From a virus, in IMG/VR virus record IMGVR_UViG_3300036861_001052, positions 62,001 to 126,000 of that record: a DNA stretch of 64,000 bases. One strand, written 5' to 3'. The stretch's first letter is position 1. Every line of letters begins with the position of its first letter. The notes beneath the pieces were generated by a model. The model did no database searches and was not told the origin of the DNA. It saw only the letters and a list, made by a program, of their open reading frames with translations. Shown in pieces: positions 8,858 through 17,383 of the stretch. Made by a program: the position numbers and the translations under genes.

Positions 8858-9036
8858 CAGGAAGGCTTCGTGTGCGGCGTAGCCGGTTCCAGATGTTCCT
8901 CAGCGACGCTGAACGTGAGGAGCTCGATCGTCGGGCCCGGGCGGCAGGGATCAGTCGCAGTGCGTTGATCAGGCTCTGCGTCTTTGCTTCAGAAGATTGG
9001 CAGCGCGTTGCCAAAGAGCGAAGGAAGCGACAATGA
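8854..9036 (+). CDS. Ribbon-helix-helix DNA-binding protein
   Basis: 60 aa, basic. RSRFQMFLSDAEREELDRRA followed by RAAGISRSALIRLCV has the strand-helix-turn-helix layout and the G-x-S-R-S/A turn of Arc/CopG-type repressors, which bind DNA as dimers. Located inside the small-gene run, so probably an autoregulator or a regulator of another promoter in this genome. Confidence 0.75.
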   Translation: MTGRLRVRRSRFQMFLSDAEREELDRRARAAGISRSALIRLCVFASEDWQRVAKERRKRQ

Positions 9037-9425
9037 ACATCATCATCCAGTATTGGCCGCTCCTCGAGCGAGTGACGGACTCCGAGGGTAACCTGATCCG
9101 ATCGGGCAAGGGCTACAGGCGCACCAAGGAGCCCGGAATGGATCGCGAGGTCGAGGTCTTGGAGTTCGTGTCGGCGGCGCGCGTCCAGATCTACTTCGGC
9201 ACCGGCGACAGCCGGCTCTTTAGTCTCCGCACGGGCCGCGGCGTGCAGCTCCCGGACTGGATCATCCGGAAGGACTCGCTCAGGGCTCTCCGCGACAAGG
9301 CGCGCGAGCTCTTTCCCGAGGAAGTGAAGGCGCTCGACAAGGCCCTGAAGGCTCTATGTGGCAGCGCCACGCCGGCCGAGGCGCTGTCCGCCTCCGCCTC
9401 CCCCGCGAACGACGTCGCGGGCTGA
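9033..9425 (+). CDS. Hypothetical protein, 130 aa
   Basis: The ATG overlaps the stop of the repressor-like gene. The beta-rich N-terminal half (MNIIIQYWPLLERV, EVEVLEFVSAARVQIYFG) is followed by a Lys-rich helix and an Ala/Ser-rich tail. Last gene of the coupled run started at 6076. No family recognised. Confidence 0.55.
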   Translation: MNIIIQYWPLLERVTDSEGNLIRSGKGYRRTKEPGMDREVEVLEFVSAARVQIYFGTGDSRLFSLRTGRGVQLPDWIIRKDSLRALRDKARELFPEEVKALDKALKALCGSATPAEALSASASPANDVAG

Positions 9426-9451
9426 CGGGCGCCCGCGCGGCGTGATATGCT
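9422..9451 (+). promoter_or_regulatory. Sigma70-like promoter with normal leader
   Basis: CTGACG at 9422-9427, 18 bp, TATGCT at 9446-9451. In contrast to the leaderless cases, the next gene has a strong AAAGGAG at 9459-9465, ten bases before its ATG. Confidence 0.6.
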
Positions 9452-9475
9452 CGGACGCAAAGGAGCCCTCCGCCG

Positions 9476-10012
9476 ATGGCGATCGACAAAGATCTCGAGC
9501 AGGCACTGGAGGCGCTCGCGCGCCGCGAGGGAAAGTCCGGAAGTGAGCTCCTCGGAGAGCTCCTCGGCGGCCGCGCGAAGGAGGCAGTAGCCGAAAAGGC
9601 GCCGCTCGCGCGCTCCGGGCCTGACGACAGGGAGCTCGGGCGCGCCGAGGCCATCGAGCGGCACCACGCGAACGATTTCCCCGGAACGCCGGTCGTCCGC
9701 TACCGGGAAGACCCCTACGGCGAGACCGCGGAAGAAGCGAAAGAGCGCTGGCTCGCCGAAGAAGCGGAGCTCATCGACGGCGTCCACGGGCTCGGAGGGC
9801 AGAGTGCAGGCGGGATTTTCGGCGACGCGGCGGTCGCGACCAGCATTTACGACCCGGGGGCCGAGCACCGAGCGCTAAGCCAGGCCGGCCACGCAGGGAG
9901 CCTCCGCCTGGCGCGCGTTCTCGAGCGGATCGAGCAGCGGCTAGACGCCGCGGAGCCCGCTCGGGCGTTGCCTGGCGGAAAACGCCGCCAGCTTGGCCGC
10001 GGAAACCGCTAA
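9476..10012 (+). CDS. Hypothetical protein, 178 aa
   Basis: Helical N-terminus (MAIDKDLEQALEALARREGK), an acidic centre, a Gly-rich stretch with HGLGGQSAGGIFG and a basic C-terminus. The GLG tripeptide resembles the motif that recurs in the membrane proteins downstream, although this protein has no membrane helix. A good ribosome-binding site supports the start. Possibly a virion protein; unproven. Confidence 0.55.
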   Translation: MAIDKDLEQALEALARREGKSGSELLGELLGGRAKEAVAEKAPLARSGPDDRELGRAEAIERHHANDFPGTPVVRYREDPYGETAEEAKERWLAEEAELIDGVHGLGGQSAGGIFGDAAVATSIYDPGAEHRALSQAGHAGSLRLARVLERIEQRLDAAEPARALPGGKRRQLGRGNR

Positions 10013-10027
10013 GCCCCCGGAACCACC

Positions 10028-10435
10028 GTGAAAACCGGTATTCCACGTGAAGTCTGGCCGAACGTCCAGGCCGCGGGCACCCTGATTTTCGCCGCCGACA
10101 CGGGGCGCGTACTTCTGCTCGACCGGACGGACGAGGGAGGGTGGTGTCAGCCTGGAGGCCATCGCGAGCCGGGCGAATCGGCCTGGCAGACTGCGCAGCG
10201 TGAGCTTGAAGAGGAGACCGGCCTCGCCTTTACCGGCGAGCCGGCCGGCGTTTTGCCGATTGAGACGCCGGCAGGCTGGGACTACGCGGTCTTCGTGCTT
10301 ATTGTCCCGACAGAAGCGGCTCCGGTGCTGAATTTCGAGCATCGGGCCTACACGTGGGCAGATCCGGACGACTGCGGGCCGCATTTGCACCCGGGGACGG
10401 CGGCCGCGCTCGATTACGCCAGGAGAAACCGATGA
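10028..10435 (+). CDS. Nudix hydrolase
   Basis: 135 aa with GTG start. A complete Nudix box spans residues 44-66: G, five residues, E, seven residues, then RELEEETGL, with the glutamates that hold the metal ion. Members hydrolyse nucleoside diphosphate linked compounds. In phages they may clean nucleotide pools or remove nucleotide caps or ADP-ribose signals. Substrate cannot be told. ATGA overlap with the next gene. Confidence 0.85.
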   Translation: MKTGIPREVWPNVQAAGTLIFAADTGRVLLLDRTDEGGWCQPGGHREPGESAWQTAQRELEEETGLAFTGEPAGVLPIETPAGWDYAVFVLIVPTEAAPVLNFEHRAYTWADPDDCGPHLHPGTAAALDYARRNR

Positions 10436-10899
10436 ACCCGTGGGTTATCACCTCGATAGTGCTCGCGATATTCGTGGCTTACGTCTACTTCGCGCGGAGA
10501 GCGCAAAAACGCTTCCGGAGGGAGCTCCTCCAGGTCGGAGAGCGCGCTCGTAAGCACGAGCGGCGCGCCGACGAGTACCTGGGGCTCATTTTGGGCCTGG
10601 AAGGAGAGCGAGACACGTGGCAGCGCTTCTACTTCGAGGCGGCTCACAAGTCGGGGGTCGCCCAAAACTGGCTTTTGCGAGATTTGCAGGGCGCCGTCCT
10701 CCGAGCGAACGCTTTTGCTCAAGAACTCCGAAAAAGAGGCGTCAAAGCGGCCGACGTTATCGTCGACCCGGCCCTAAAAGAGGTGCTCGGCGAGTACGCC
10801 CAGGAGCATCCGGCGGCTCCGGAGGCCGTTCCGAAGGCCCCAGGACTCGAAGAAGCGAAAAAACTGGACGCCGGGCTCGGAGTCGACCGGCCCGCCTGA
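10432..10899 (+). CDS. N-terminally anchored coiled-coil protein
   Basis: 155 aa. A membrane helix at residues about 4-22 (WVITSIVLAIFVAYVYFA) is followed by a long charged helix and a Pro/Ala-rich tail. Topology resembles Rz-like spanins or membrane-tethered coiled coils, but there is no lipobox and no neighbouring lysis gene. Coupled to the Nudix gene. Confidence 0.55.
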   Translation: MNPWVITSIVLAIFVAYVYFARRAQKRFRRELLQVGERARKHERRADEYLGLILGLEGERDTWQRFYFEAAHKSGVAQNWLLRDLQGAVLRANAFAQELRKRGVKAADVIVDPALKEVLGEYAQEHPAAPEAVPKAPGLEEAKKLDAGLGVDRPA

Positions 10900-10915
10900 C
10901 GAAGTTGTGTACACA

Positions 10916-10942
10916 GGTGTGCTAGCAGGATAGCTACACACC
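10916..10942 (+). promoter_or_regulatory. Inverted repeat, candidate operator
   Basis: GGTGTG-C-TAGC, a six-base centre, then GCTA-CACACC: a near-perfect dyad of ten pairs with one extra base in the left arm. It lies directly upstream of the -35 box at 10943, a usual place for a repressor or activator site. Confidence 0.45.
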
Positions 10943-10971
10943 TTGCCCCGGGCTAGCCTGGTGCTTAGTGT
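10943..10971 (+). promoter_or_regulatory. Sigma70-like promoter, predicted near-leaderless start
   Basis: TTGCCC at 10943-10948, 17 bp, TAGTGT at 10966-10971, then nine bases to the ATG at 10981. No Shine-Dalgarno sequence. It would drive the run of genes from 10981 to 15810. Confidence 0.6.
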
Positions 10972-10980
10972 GTGGCCTAA

Positions 10981-11739
10981 ATGTCCGATTCGGAGAAACC
11001 TCGCGATGAGGCGAGCCCCGACGCCGCGGAAGTGGCTCACAAGGCGACCGAGGACGCCGAGACGGAGTTTCACCCGTTCGACGAGCTCGACGAGGACTTC
11101 AAGCCGTCACCGGCGCTCAGGGTCTCGGGACCGGATGGCCTGCCGCTCACGGTCGACCAGACGACCCAGAGCGATATCCCCGCGCTCTCGAAGGACACGC
11201 TCATCTGCATGGGCGACTTTTCGTCGTTCGTGGTGAGGGACCAATGGCGCGCGGAGCTCTATGCATTTCCGCCGTCCGACGTCGAGCGCGCGCCCGACGG
11301 GCGCTGGCGCATCTCCATAGAGAAAGTCATCGAACGCTGTCGGCCTCTCATCGCGGAGTGTCGTGCCGCCCTCGGTGTCACGGTCGCGAACTTCACTGAC
11401 GAGCAGCTCATATTGAGCTGGTTCCACACAAACTATCACAGCGGGACGGCCGGCTTCCTCGTCGTCGAGCCTAAGCGTCCCCCGTGCCGGCACTACGTGC
11501 GCCAGGCGATCGACCGGGAGATCTACCGGCTCTGCGCGGCGAGGCGGACGACCGAGGGGACGTTCATGACGGTCAGGGATCTCTCGGTCCGCGCGTGCGA
11601 CATGCGCGATCCGTATGATCCGGCGCTCTCGGCGCGGCTCGACGAGTTCGATGAGATGAAGATCGAAGAAGGCGCCCATCGGGAATACTTGCCGATGTTC
11701 GGCGGCGGCATTTTCGATTCGAAAGGTGGAGACAAGTAA
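10981..11739 (+). CDS. Hypothetical protein, 252 aa
   Basis: Starts with an acidic tail of about 45 residues, then a folded part (TLICMGDFSSFVVRDQWRAE, LILSWFHTNYHSGTAGFLVV, HYVRQAIDREIYRLCAARR). First gene of the run leading to the long coiled-coil protein, so it may be part of virion assembly. Not recognised. Confidence 0.6.
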   Translation: MSDSEKPRDEASPDAAEVAHKATEDAETEFHPFDELDEDFKPSPALRVSGPDGLPLTVDQTTQSDIPALSKDTLICMGDFSSFVVRDQWRAELYAFPPSDVERAPDGRWRISIEKVIERCRPLIAECRAALGVTVANFTDEQLILSWFHTNYHSGTAGFLVVEPKRPPCRHYVRQAIDREIYRLCAARRTTEGTFMTVRDLSVRACDMRDPYDPALSARLDEFDEMKIEEGAHREYLPMFGGGIFDSKGGDK

Positions 11740-12273
11740 ATGGCAGACGGAGCGACGGAGAAGGAAGAAGCGGAGATCGAAGAGGGCGTGAGTCTCGAGG
11801 AGGAGTGCCGGACGCTCTTCACTGAAGTGGAAGAGGCAAAGTCGCGGCTCGGAAAGCTCGCGACGGCTGCCGAGGGGAATAACCTCCCGAACATTGCCGC
11901 GCTCTATCGGGAGATGAGCGGCACCGTGCTTTCGATCCTCTCCGACCTCACGGCGACGGTCGGCGGAGGCTTCGCGGATATCGAAGAGGACGTGGAGCGT
12001 CTCTACACGCGCGGCGGCGGAGACGAGCCGACCGAATCCGTGCTCCTCGAAGAGGACGGCAAGCGCTACGTCGCCTACCTCGAGCAAGTCCGCCGCCTGC
12101 TCGAAGAGCTCGAGCGTCAGGCCTCGGGGCAGGCCGAGCAAGCGGAGGTCTTCAAGACTCTTCTCCGGCTGACGGACGAGCTCCTCACGTTCACGAAAGA
12201 GATTACTGCCGAAGAGGACGAAGACGAGCCCGAAGCGGGCGAAGACGACGAGCCCGAAGCGGACGAGGACTGA
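11740..12273 (+). CDS. Acidic coiled-coil protein, 177 aa
   Basis: Mostly helical with heptad-like leucines (RRLLEELERQASGQAEQAEV) and a C-terminal tail made almost only of Glu and Asp. Small, acidic and helical is the usual look of a scaffold or chaperone protein, and the next gene (overlapping by one base) is a large coiled-coil protein. No sequence family is recognised, so scaffold is only a suggestion. Confidence 0.55.
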   Translation: MADGATEKEEAEIEEGVSLEEECRTLFTEVEEAKSRLGKLATAAEGNNLPNIAALYREMSGTVLSILSDLTATVGGGFADIEEDVERLYTRGGGDEPTESVLLEEDGKRYVAYLEQVRRLLEELERQASGQAEQAEVFKTLLRLTDELLTFTKEITAEEDEDEPEAGEDDEPEADED

Positions 12274-14801
12274 TGACGGAGCAGGACGCGGCATTGCCGC
12301 ATGAAGGCGCGAGGGAAGTCGACCGGCAGCTTCTTGCCGAGTGCAAGCGCTACAGCGTCCCGTACAAGTCGTGGCTCGAGATGTCGGTCGGAGAGCGGGG
12401 AGCGGTCAAGGCGAAGTACACCCGTGGGCTTCGTCACGAAGCGAAGCGCCGCGGCATCGACGACGACGAGTTCGTGAAGATGACCGACGAGGAGCGCGAC
12501 CGGGTGCGAGAAGAGTACCCGGAGAGGCCGCCCGGAAAGAGAAAGCCGCGGACTGTCGATGAGGTTGCTCAGGCGCACGCCGCGCGCGTTGCGGACGTGG
12601 TGGATCAAGATCTCTCGTCGCCGGGCCCCTACTCGCCTGCATCCGAGGTGCCGGCGATCGAGGAAGACCCCGCGCGGCGCGACAGGCCGACGCTCGACGA
12701 AGTCGTGCCTGTCGAAAACAAGGATCTGGTCGGATGGGAGACACCGCGGAATCTTCGTGACGTCTTCGCGCGCTACACGATCGGCGACGGCCAGCACTAC
12801 ATCCGGGTCGAGCGCATCGAGCCGCGAGTCTTCCAGCAGATCGCTACCTCGGGCTACCTCGGCGAGATCCGGGAGCCGCTCACGGAGGAAGAGTTTCACG
12901 CTTTCTACGGCGGGCGGATCTACGAGCTCAGCGTCTACGGTCCCGACACGCAAGGCAGGCGCGATCCCGTGACGGGGCATCCTCTCATCAAACCGAAGAC
13001 GAAGCCCTTCCGGTACACGGTGCCGATGTATCCCCCGAATCTCGCCGTGCTTCCGGGCACGAATCCGACGAAGAAGAAAAACGGAGATCCCATGCATCCC
13101 TTCTCCATGTTCCAGTCGCCTGTCCTTCCGACGACGCCGGCGGACGCATCCATGCACAAGTCGAACCTCGACTTCGTAGCGCAGGTCATCGAGCGCTCGG
13201 CCGAGGAGAGTCGTGAGCTACGAAAAGAGCTTCAGTCGAAAGGATCGGCCGACGTGGACGTCCTGCGTGTGATTGGTGACCAGAGTAAGAGCGTCGTCGA
13301 GCAGGCAAACCGCGCCTCTGAGGCGCGCGAGCGAAGCCTCCTCGACCAGCTCGAAAACGAACGCGAGCAGCGGCGCGAGCTCGCCGCAAAGCTCGACAAG
13401 CTCCAGGAGCAGATGTCGGCCGAGCCCCGGCAGAGCCCCGTGAAGGACGCGGTCGAGCTCATGAAGGTGACGAACCCCGCGCAGACCGCCGAGCAGCATC
13501 TCTCCCGCCAGAACGAGTCGCACCGCTCCGAGGTCGCGAGCCTGAAGGAAAGCCACCGGGACGCCATCGAGACCTTGAAGTCGACGCATCGCGACGCGAT
13601 CGAGACTATGAAGAGCCGCCAGGAGGAAGAGCTCAAGCGTCTTCGCGAGCGCGCGGACGAAATAGAGCGAAGCTACGGGCGCCGGCTCGAGGACGCGGAA
13701 AGGCGCCAGCGAGAGGTAGCACAAGAGCACAAGGATCAGATGGAGCAGCTCCGGCGGGACGAGCGGGCGGCAGCCGATCAGCGTGTGAAGGACACGGAGA
13801 AGCGTTTCGAGGACAGGATCAGCGATATCAAGCTCCAGCAGGAGCGCGAGCTACGAATGCAGGAGGAGCAGCACAAGACGCGGGTCGAGACGACCAAGAG
13901 CAATCTCGAGCTCCAGCTCTCGAACCAGAAGGAGCGCGTGAAGCGTCTCGAGGACGAGGTCAGCGAAGCGCGCGCGGAGCTCGCCGAGGCGGGAGATCCA
14001 GTGGCGGTCGTCGAGAAGCAGGAGAAGATCGCAAAGTCTCTCGGCTGGAGGAAAGAAGAGAAGGACGGGCCGCAGACGGCCGGGGAAAGATTTGCGGCGA
14101 CGGTCGGCATCGGCCTCGGCAAATCACTCGAGGACATGGGGACGTGGCTCCCGAAGGTTGCTGAGGCGTTTCGAAAGCAGCCGCTCGGGGGCCCGCCGGT
14201 TGGCGTGCCGCCGGGTCTGCCCGGGCGAAGGCCGGGGCCGCCGGGGCAGCGAGGACCGGGACCGGGACAGCGGCGAGCGGTCGCGTGGGCGACGCAGGGA
14301 TCGATCCCCATCACCGATCACCGCCCGAGCATGCCGCCCGAAGCGCCGCCGGCCGCGCCGCCTCCTCAGCCAGAGGCAGCGCCCGCGCCGCAGCAGCAAG
14401 CCGCGCCTCCGCCCGAGGCGCCTCCGCCAGCGGCCGCTCCGGCCGAGCCCGCGCCTTCCAATGGTGCGGCGCCGTACCCGGGAGGGATCCCGGAAATTCC
14501 GATGGAGTTCGTGCAGGCGTTCCGGACGGAAGTGGAGATGTCGATCGACGGCGGACGGAGCCCAGACGAATTCGCACGGCTCTTCGTCGAGCGGTTTCCC
14601 GATCCCGCGCGCGAGCTCGTCACGCTCTACAAGGCCGAAGATCTCATGAAGCTCGTCGAGTCCCTCCCGAACGGCCCCTCGAGCAACATCCTCCGCCGTG
14701 ACGGAAAGCGCTGGGTAGAAAAGCTCTGGGCCGCGATCCCGATCGAGTACGCAAAAATGGCGAGCGCTGCAGCGGCGGCTCAGGCATCATCCGGCGTATG
14801 A
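12273..14801 (+). CDS. Large coiled-coil and proline-rich protein
   Basis: 842 aa. Residues about 1-100 are basic; about 140-270 form a beta-rich domain (RYTIGDGQHYIRVERIEPRV, RYTVPMYPPNLAVLP). About 300-600 form one long charged coiled coil (SHRDAIETLKSTHRDAIETM). About 620-760 are Gly/Pro/Ala-rich, followed by a helical C-terminus. No ATPase or protease motif. It could be an elongated virion or assembly protein. Probably co-translated with the acidic protein before it. Confidence 0.6.
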   Translation: MTEQDAALPHEGAREVDRQLLAECKRYSVPYKSWLEMSVGERGAVKAKYTRGLRHEAKRRGIDDDEFVKMTDEERDRVREEYPERPPGKRKPRTVDEVAQAHAARVADVVDQDLSSPGPYSPASEVPAIEEDPARRDRPTLDEVVPVENKDLVGWETPRNLRDVFARYTIGDGQHYIRVERIEPRVFQQIATSGYLGEIREPLTEEEFHAFYGGRIYELSVYGPDTQGRRDPVTGHPLIKPKTKPFRYTVPMYPPNLAVLPGTNPTKKKNGDPMHPFSMFQSPVLPTTPADASMHKSNLDFVAQVIERSAEESRELRKELQSKGSADVDVLRVIGDQSKSVVEQANRASEARERSLLDQLENEREQRRELAAKLDKLQEQMSAEPRQSPVKDAVELMKVTNPAQTAEQHLSRQNESHRSEVASLKESHRDAIETLKSTHRDAIETMKSRQEEELKRLRERADEIERSYGRRLEDAERRQREVAQEHKDQMEQLRRDERAAADQRVKDTEKRFEDRISDIKLQQERELRMQEEQHKTRVETTKSNLELQLSNQKERVKRLEDEVSEARAELAEAGDPVAVVEKQEKIAKSLGWRKEEKDGPQTAGERFAATVGIGLGKSLEDMGTWLPKVAEAFRKQPLGGPPVGVPPGLPGRRPGPPGQRGPGPGQRRAVAWATQGSIPITDHRPSMPPEAPPAAPPPQPEAAPAPQQQAAPPPEAPPPAAAPAEPAPSNGAAPYPGGIPEIPMEFVQAFRTEVEMSIDGGRSPDEFARLFVERFPDPARELVTLYKAEDLMKLVESLPNGPSSNILRRDGKRWVEKLWAAIPIEYAKMASAAAAAQASSGV

Positions 14802-15577
14802 CACCGACCATCGCGATTCTGAACCGGACCACGATCCTCGACGACGCGGCCTTTCATCCGGTCGTCTCCGCGCTTCAAAAGCAGGTCTCGGGAGACTTCG
14901 CGCCGCTCTGGAGGCGAGACGCCTCGCTCGTGCACGTGGCTAAGAGCGAGACGCCGCCTCCGGGAGCCTGGCAGGTCGTCGTCTCAGACACGATCGCGAT
15001 GGCGGGCGCGCTCGGGTATCACGATTTCACGCATGCGGGCCTTCCGATCAGCAAGGTCGCGGCCAAGACTCACGGCAAGTGGACGGTGACGTTGTCCCAC
15101 GAGGTGCTCGAGATGCTCGGAGACCCCGACATCGTGAGGGCGGCGTTCATACAGACGAGCCCCTTTCGGGCGCTCGTCTACGCCTACGAGAATTGCGATC
15201 CGGTCGAGGACGATCGCTTCGGCTACGACATCGACGGCGTGACTCTCTCGGACTTCGTGACCGAGGAGTGGTTCGAGCCGGGCAGGTTTGGTGTGAAGTT
15301 TTCGTTTCGAGACACGGTCAAGCGTCCGCTGACGCTCGCGCCAGGCGGCTACATTTCTGTCTACAGGACGCCGGGCATCGGGCGCTGGATACAAGTCACG
15401 GCACGCGAGGACACGTACGCCGTGCACGAGGGCAATGTCAGCGAGATCACGCGCATGTACGCCGGGGAGCAGCACGGCTCCTACACGAATCTCTACCGGA
15501 ATCTCCCGAACGTCGGCTCCCGCCGCGAGCGCCGGAACCGGTCGCGCATCGAGTGGATGCGAAGCGACACCCCGTGA
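14798..15577 (+). CDS. Zincin-like putative metalloprotease
   Basis: 259 aa. Near residues 93-106 stands TVTLSHEVLEMLGDPD. The HEVLEMLGDP pattern (His-Glu, then Glu three residues later and an Asp) resembles the zinc-binding helix of a group of phage and bacterial zincin-like proteins. Two later segments (ENCDPVEDDRFGYDIDGVTL, SDFVTEEWFEPG) fit an active-site rim. No signal peptide. It could process virion proteins or open the cell wall. Activity is inferred only from the motif. Confidence 0.5.
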   Translation: MTPTIAILNRTTILDDAAFHPVVSALQKQVSGDFAPLWRRDASLVHVAKSETPPPGAWQVVVSDTIAMAGALGYHDFTHAGLPISKVAAKTHGKWTVTLSHEVLEMLGDPDIVRAAFIQTSPFRALVYAYENCDPVEDDRFGYDIDGVTLSDFVTEEWFEPGRFGVKFSFRDTVKRPLTLAPGGYISVYRTPGIGRWIQVTAREDTYAVHEGNVSEITRMYAGEQHGSYTNLYRNLPNVGSRRERRNRSRIEWMRSDTP

Positions 15578-15810
15578 GCTACTCGGCGCGGCCTGCCATG
15601 AAGCCCGAGACGCGGCAGCGTCTCATGCGGGACTACGCCTTCGCGCGAAAGCTCGTCGAGCACGGGCACCGCGCGGGCACGAGTAAGCACGGCGTCGTGG
15701 TTTCGTACAATGGCTACGTCTGGCGGGTCGTGGGTGGTGACGCCGTGCATCCTTCGCTCATGATCCTCCACGGCGTCCGCGAGGAGGACGTGTGCTGGAT
15801 GAGGCCGTGA
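15574..15810 (+). CDS. Hypothetical protein, 78 aa
   Basis: GTG start in a GTGA overlap with the zincin-like gene; ATG 15598 is an alternative. Basic helix (RQRLMRDYAFARKLVEHGH) followed by beta strands (GVVVSYNGYVWRVVGG). Ends just before the next promoter. Unknown. Confidence 0.5.
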   Translation: MSYSARPAMKPETRQRLMRDYAFARKLVEHGHRAGTSKHGVVVSYNGYVWRVVGGDAVHPSLMILHGVREEDVCWMRP

Positions 15811-15822
15811 CGGGCTAGCCCC

Positions 15823-15852
15823 TTGCCAGAGTCTCGGCCTCGGCAGTAAACT
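15823..15852 (+). promoter_or_regulatory. Sigma70-like promoter, predicted leaderless start
   Basis: TTGCCA at 15823-15828, 18 bp, TAAACT at 15847-15852, with the ATG of the glycine-rich protein eight bases later. Confidence 0.6.
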
Positions 15853-15860
15853 CCCGGGAC

Positions 15861-16394
15861 ATGTACCAGAGCACGGGACTTGGTCGCGGCGGCGGAGGTG
15901 GTGGGCACGGCGGCGGCGGTCATGGCGGGGGAGGCCACGGCGGTGGGGGTCATGGTGGCGGAGGCGGTGCTCGCGCGGGCGGTGGAGGCGGAGCGCGTGT
16001 CAGCGGAGGCGGCGGAGCGCGTCACGGCGGCGGCGGCCATCACGGTGGTCACCACGGCGGACGCGGCCGCGGTCCCACGAACGTTTTCGTGACCGACGGC
16101 GGCTGGGGACCTGGATGGGGCTGGGGGCCCGGCTATGCGGAGACCGTGTACGTCGACTCGTCGTGCGCTGTCGTCGACGACAGCGGCGTCTGTGTTTGTA
16201 AGTCTTTGAATCTCGACGGCAGCTGCGCGCGGCCCATCATCGGCTGGGTCGGCGGTCGCCCGGTCTACGGACTCGGCGCGGACGAAGAGAAGGCATCGGT
16301 CGCGCCCTGGATCGCCGGCGGGATCTTGCTCGCGCTTGCCGTCGGCGCGTACGCCCTCGATAAGAAGGGCCCAGCTCCGCTCCGTAGCTCGTAA
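15861..16394 (+). CDS. Gly/His-rich tail-anchored membrane protein
   Basis: 177 aa. Residues about 9-73 are nearly all Gly and His with some Ala, Arg, Ser and Val, including GGGGH units every five residues. Then comes a Gly/Trp-rich bridge, four cysteines, the motif VYGLGADEEKA and a C-terminal membrane helix (about 145-165, PWIAGGILLALAVGAYAL). The His-rich part may bind metal or form a flexible coat. First of the tail-anchored series that fills the next 29 kb. Confidence 0.65.
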   Translation: MYQSTGLGRGGGGGGHGGGGHGGGGHGGGGHGGGGGARAGGGGGARVSGGGGARHGGGGHHGGHHGGRGRGPTNVFVTDGGWGPGWGWGPGYAETVYVDSSCAVVDDSGVCVCKSLNLDGSCARPIIGWVGGRPVYGLGADEEKASVAPWIAGGILLALAVGAYALDKKGPAPLRSS

Positions 16395-16403
16395 TCGCGG
16401 ACC

Positions 16404-16655
16404 GTGCAGCTCAAGCGGTGCCGAGGAGTCTGCGGCGAAGAGTGGCCGATCGAGTCCTTCTCTCGCGATCCGGGTAACTCCGACGGTCGCCGGAACGAAT
16501 GTAACGCTTGCCGGCAGGAGCGGCGGGCAGCGCTCGCTCTGGGCGCAGCGCGGAAACGGCCGTGGCAGCACAAATTCGAGCGGGGCTATGACTACACGAC
16601 CGAGCGAGAGCGGCGGCGGGGCGAGGCTGCGGCGCGGCGGCGCATGATCGCATAG
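16404..16655 (+). CDS. Small zinc-finger protein, endonuclease VII-like N-terminus
   Basis: 83 aa. KRCRGVCGEEWPIESFSRD and then RRNECNACRQERRAA give two cysteine pairs separated by about 25 residues, with the typical aspartate and asparagine of the treble clef found in phage recombination endonuclease VII and HNH-like proteins. The rest is a basic helix, so a complete nuclease is not evident. Located between two promoters. Confidence 0.6.
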   Translation: MQLKRCRGVCGEEWPIESFSRDPGNSDGRRNECNACRQERRAALALGAARKRPWQHKFERGYDYTTERERRRGEAAARRRMIA

Positions 16656-16692
16656 GGGTTCTGGCCGGGAATTGCCCCGCCGGCGCCTCTAC

Positions 16693-16721
16693 TTGAGCTT
16701 CGGCCGGTGTCCCGGTAGAGT
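16693..16721 (+). promoter_or_regulatory. Sigma70-like promoter
   Basis: TTGAGC at 16693-16698, 17 bp, TAGAGT at 16716-16721. The next start codon is 41 bases downstream, so this unit has a leader. Confidence 0.6.
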
Positions 16722-16762
16722 GAAGGCTGCAGGGCGCTCCCGACGCCGGCCTCGGGAAAGTT

Positions 16763-17383
16763 GTGCGCTCGCTCCTCCACCATCAACCGGCGACCTTCAC
16801 ACCAGGCTATCCTGGTGCTCTCGGTTGGTATGGCGAGCCGATGGCGGGGACGCTCTCGAGAAATCCCCCGAACACGCTCGCGGGCTTTCAGGGGCACCCC
16901 GACACGCTTCGAGCGATGGTCCGCGCAGCGCACGGACCGCGGGGCGAGCAGAGCATCCTCGTCCGTAGCGTGACCGAGGAAGTGGTCGGGGACCTTCAGC
17001 CGAAGGACTACCTCGGTGAGATCTTGGCGATTCGCTACTGGGTGACCGAGCACATCCGGTACGTGAACGATTCTCTCCACGTCGAGATCGTGAAAGACCC
17101 GCAGCGAGTCATCGAAGAGATCCTCGCGCGCGGCCGCGCGGCGGAGGACTGCGACGGCATCGCTCTCATGATTGCCGTCATGTGCTTGCAGGTCGGACGC
17201 GTGGCGGAGTTCGTGGTGGTGGGCTTCGGCGAGCCGGGGCACTACAGCCACGTCTTCGTGAGAGTGAAGGAGCCACGGAGCGGCCAATGGATCGTGTGCG
17301 ATCCGGTTGCGGGCTCCGACGAGCGCGGCATGCTCGACCGCGTGACGACGTTTTACACGAAGAGCCTAGACGAGGCGGCCTAA
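16763..17383 (+). CDS. Transglutaminase-like (cysteine protease fold) protein
   Basis: 206 aa. The Cys-His-Asp triad of the transglutaminase-like superfamily is visible: C130 in RAAEDCDGIALMIAVM, H163 in GHYSHVFVRV and D180 in WIVCDPVAG. The preceding RYWVTEHIRYVND also fits the family. Prokaryotic members are mostly cysteine peptidases or amidases. It heads the membrane-protein operon together with peptidoglycan-binding proteins, so cell-wall entry or virion maturation are both possible roles. No signal peptide or membrane helix. The GTG start is tentative. Confidence 0.75.
   Translation: MRSLLHHQPATFTPGYPGALGWYGEPMAGTLSRNPPNTLAGFQGHPDTLRAMVRAAHGPRGEQSILVRSVTEEVVGDLQPKDYLGEILAIRYWVTEHIRYVNDSLHVEIVKDPQRVIEEILARGRAAEDCDGIALMIAVMCLQVGRVAEFVVVGFGEPGHYSHVFVRVKEPRSGQWIVCDPVAGSDERGMLDRVTTFYTKSLDEAA

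Noticed and set aside
11107-12294. 395-aa minus-strand ORF
   Set aside because: Antisense to two coupled plus-strand genes with a convincing promoter; no recognisable domain.
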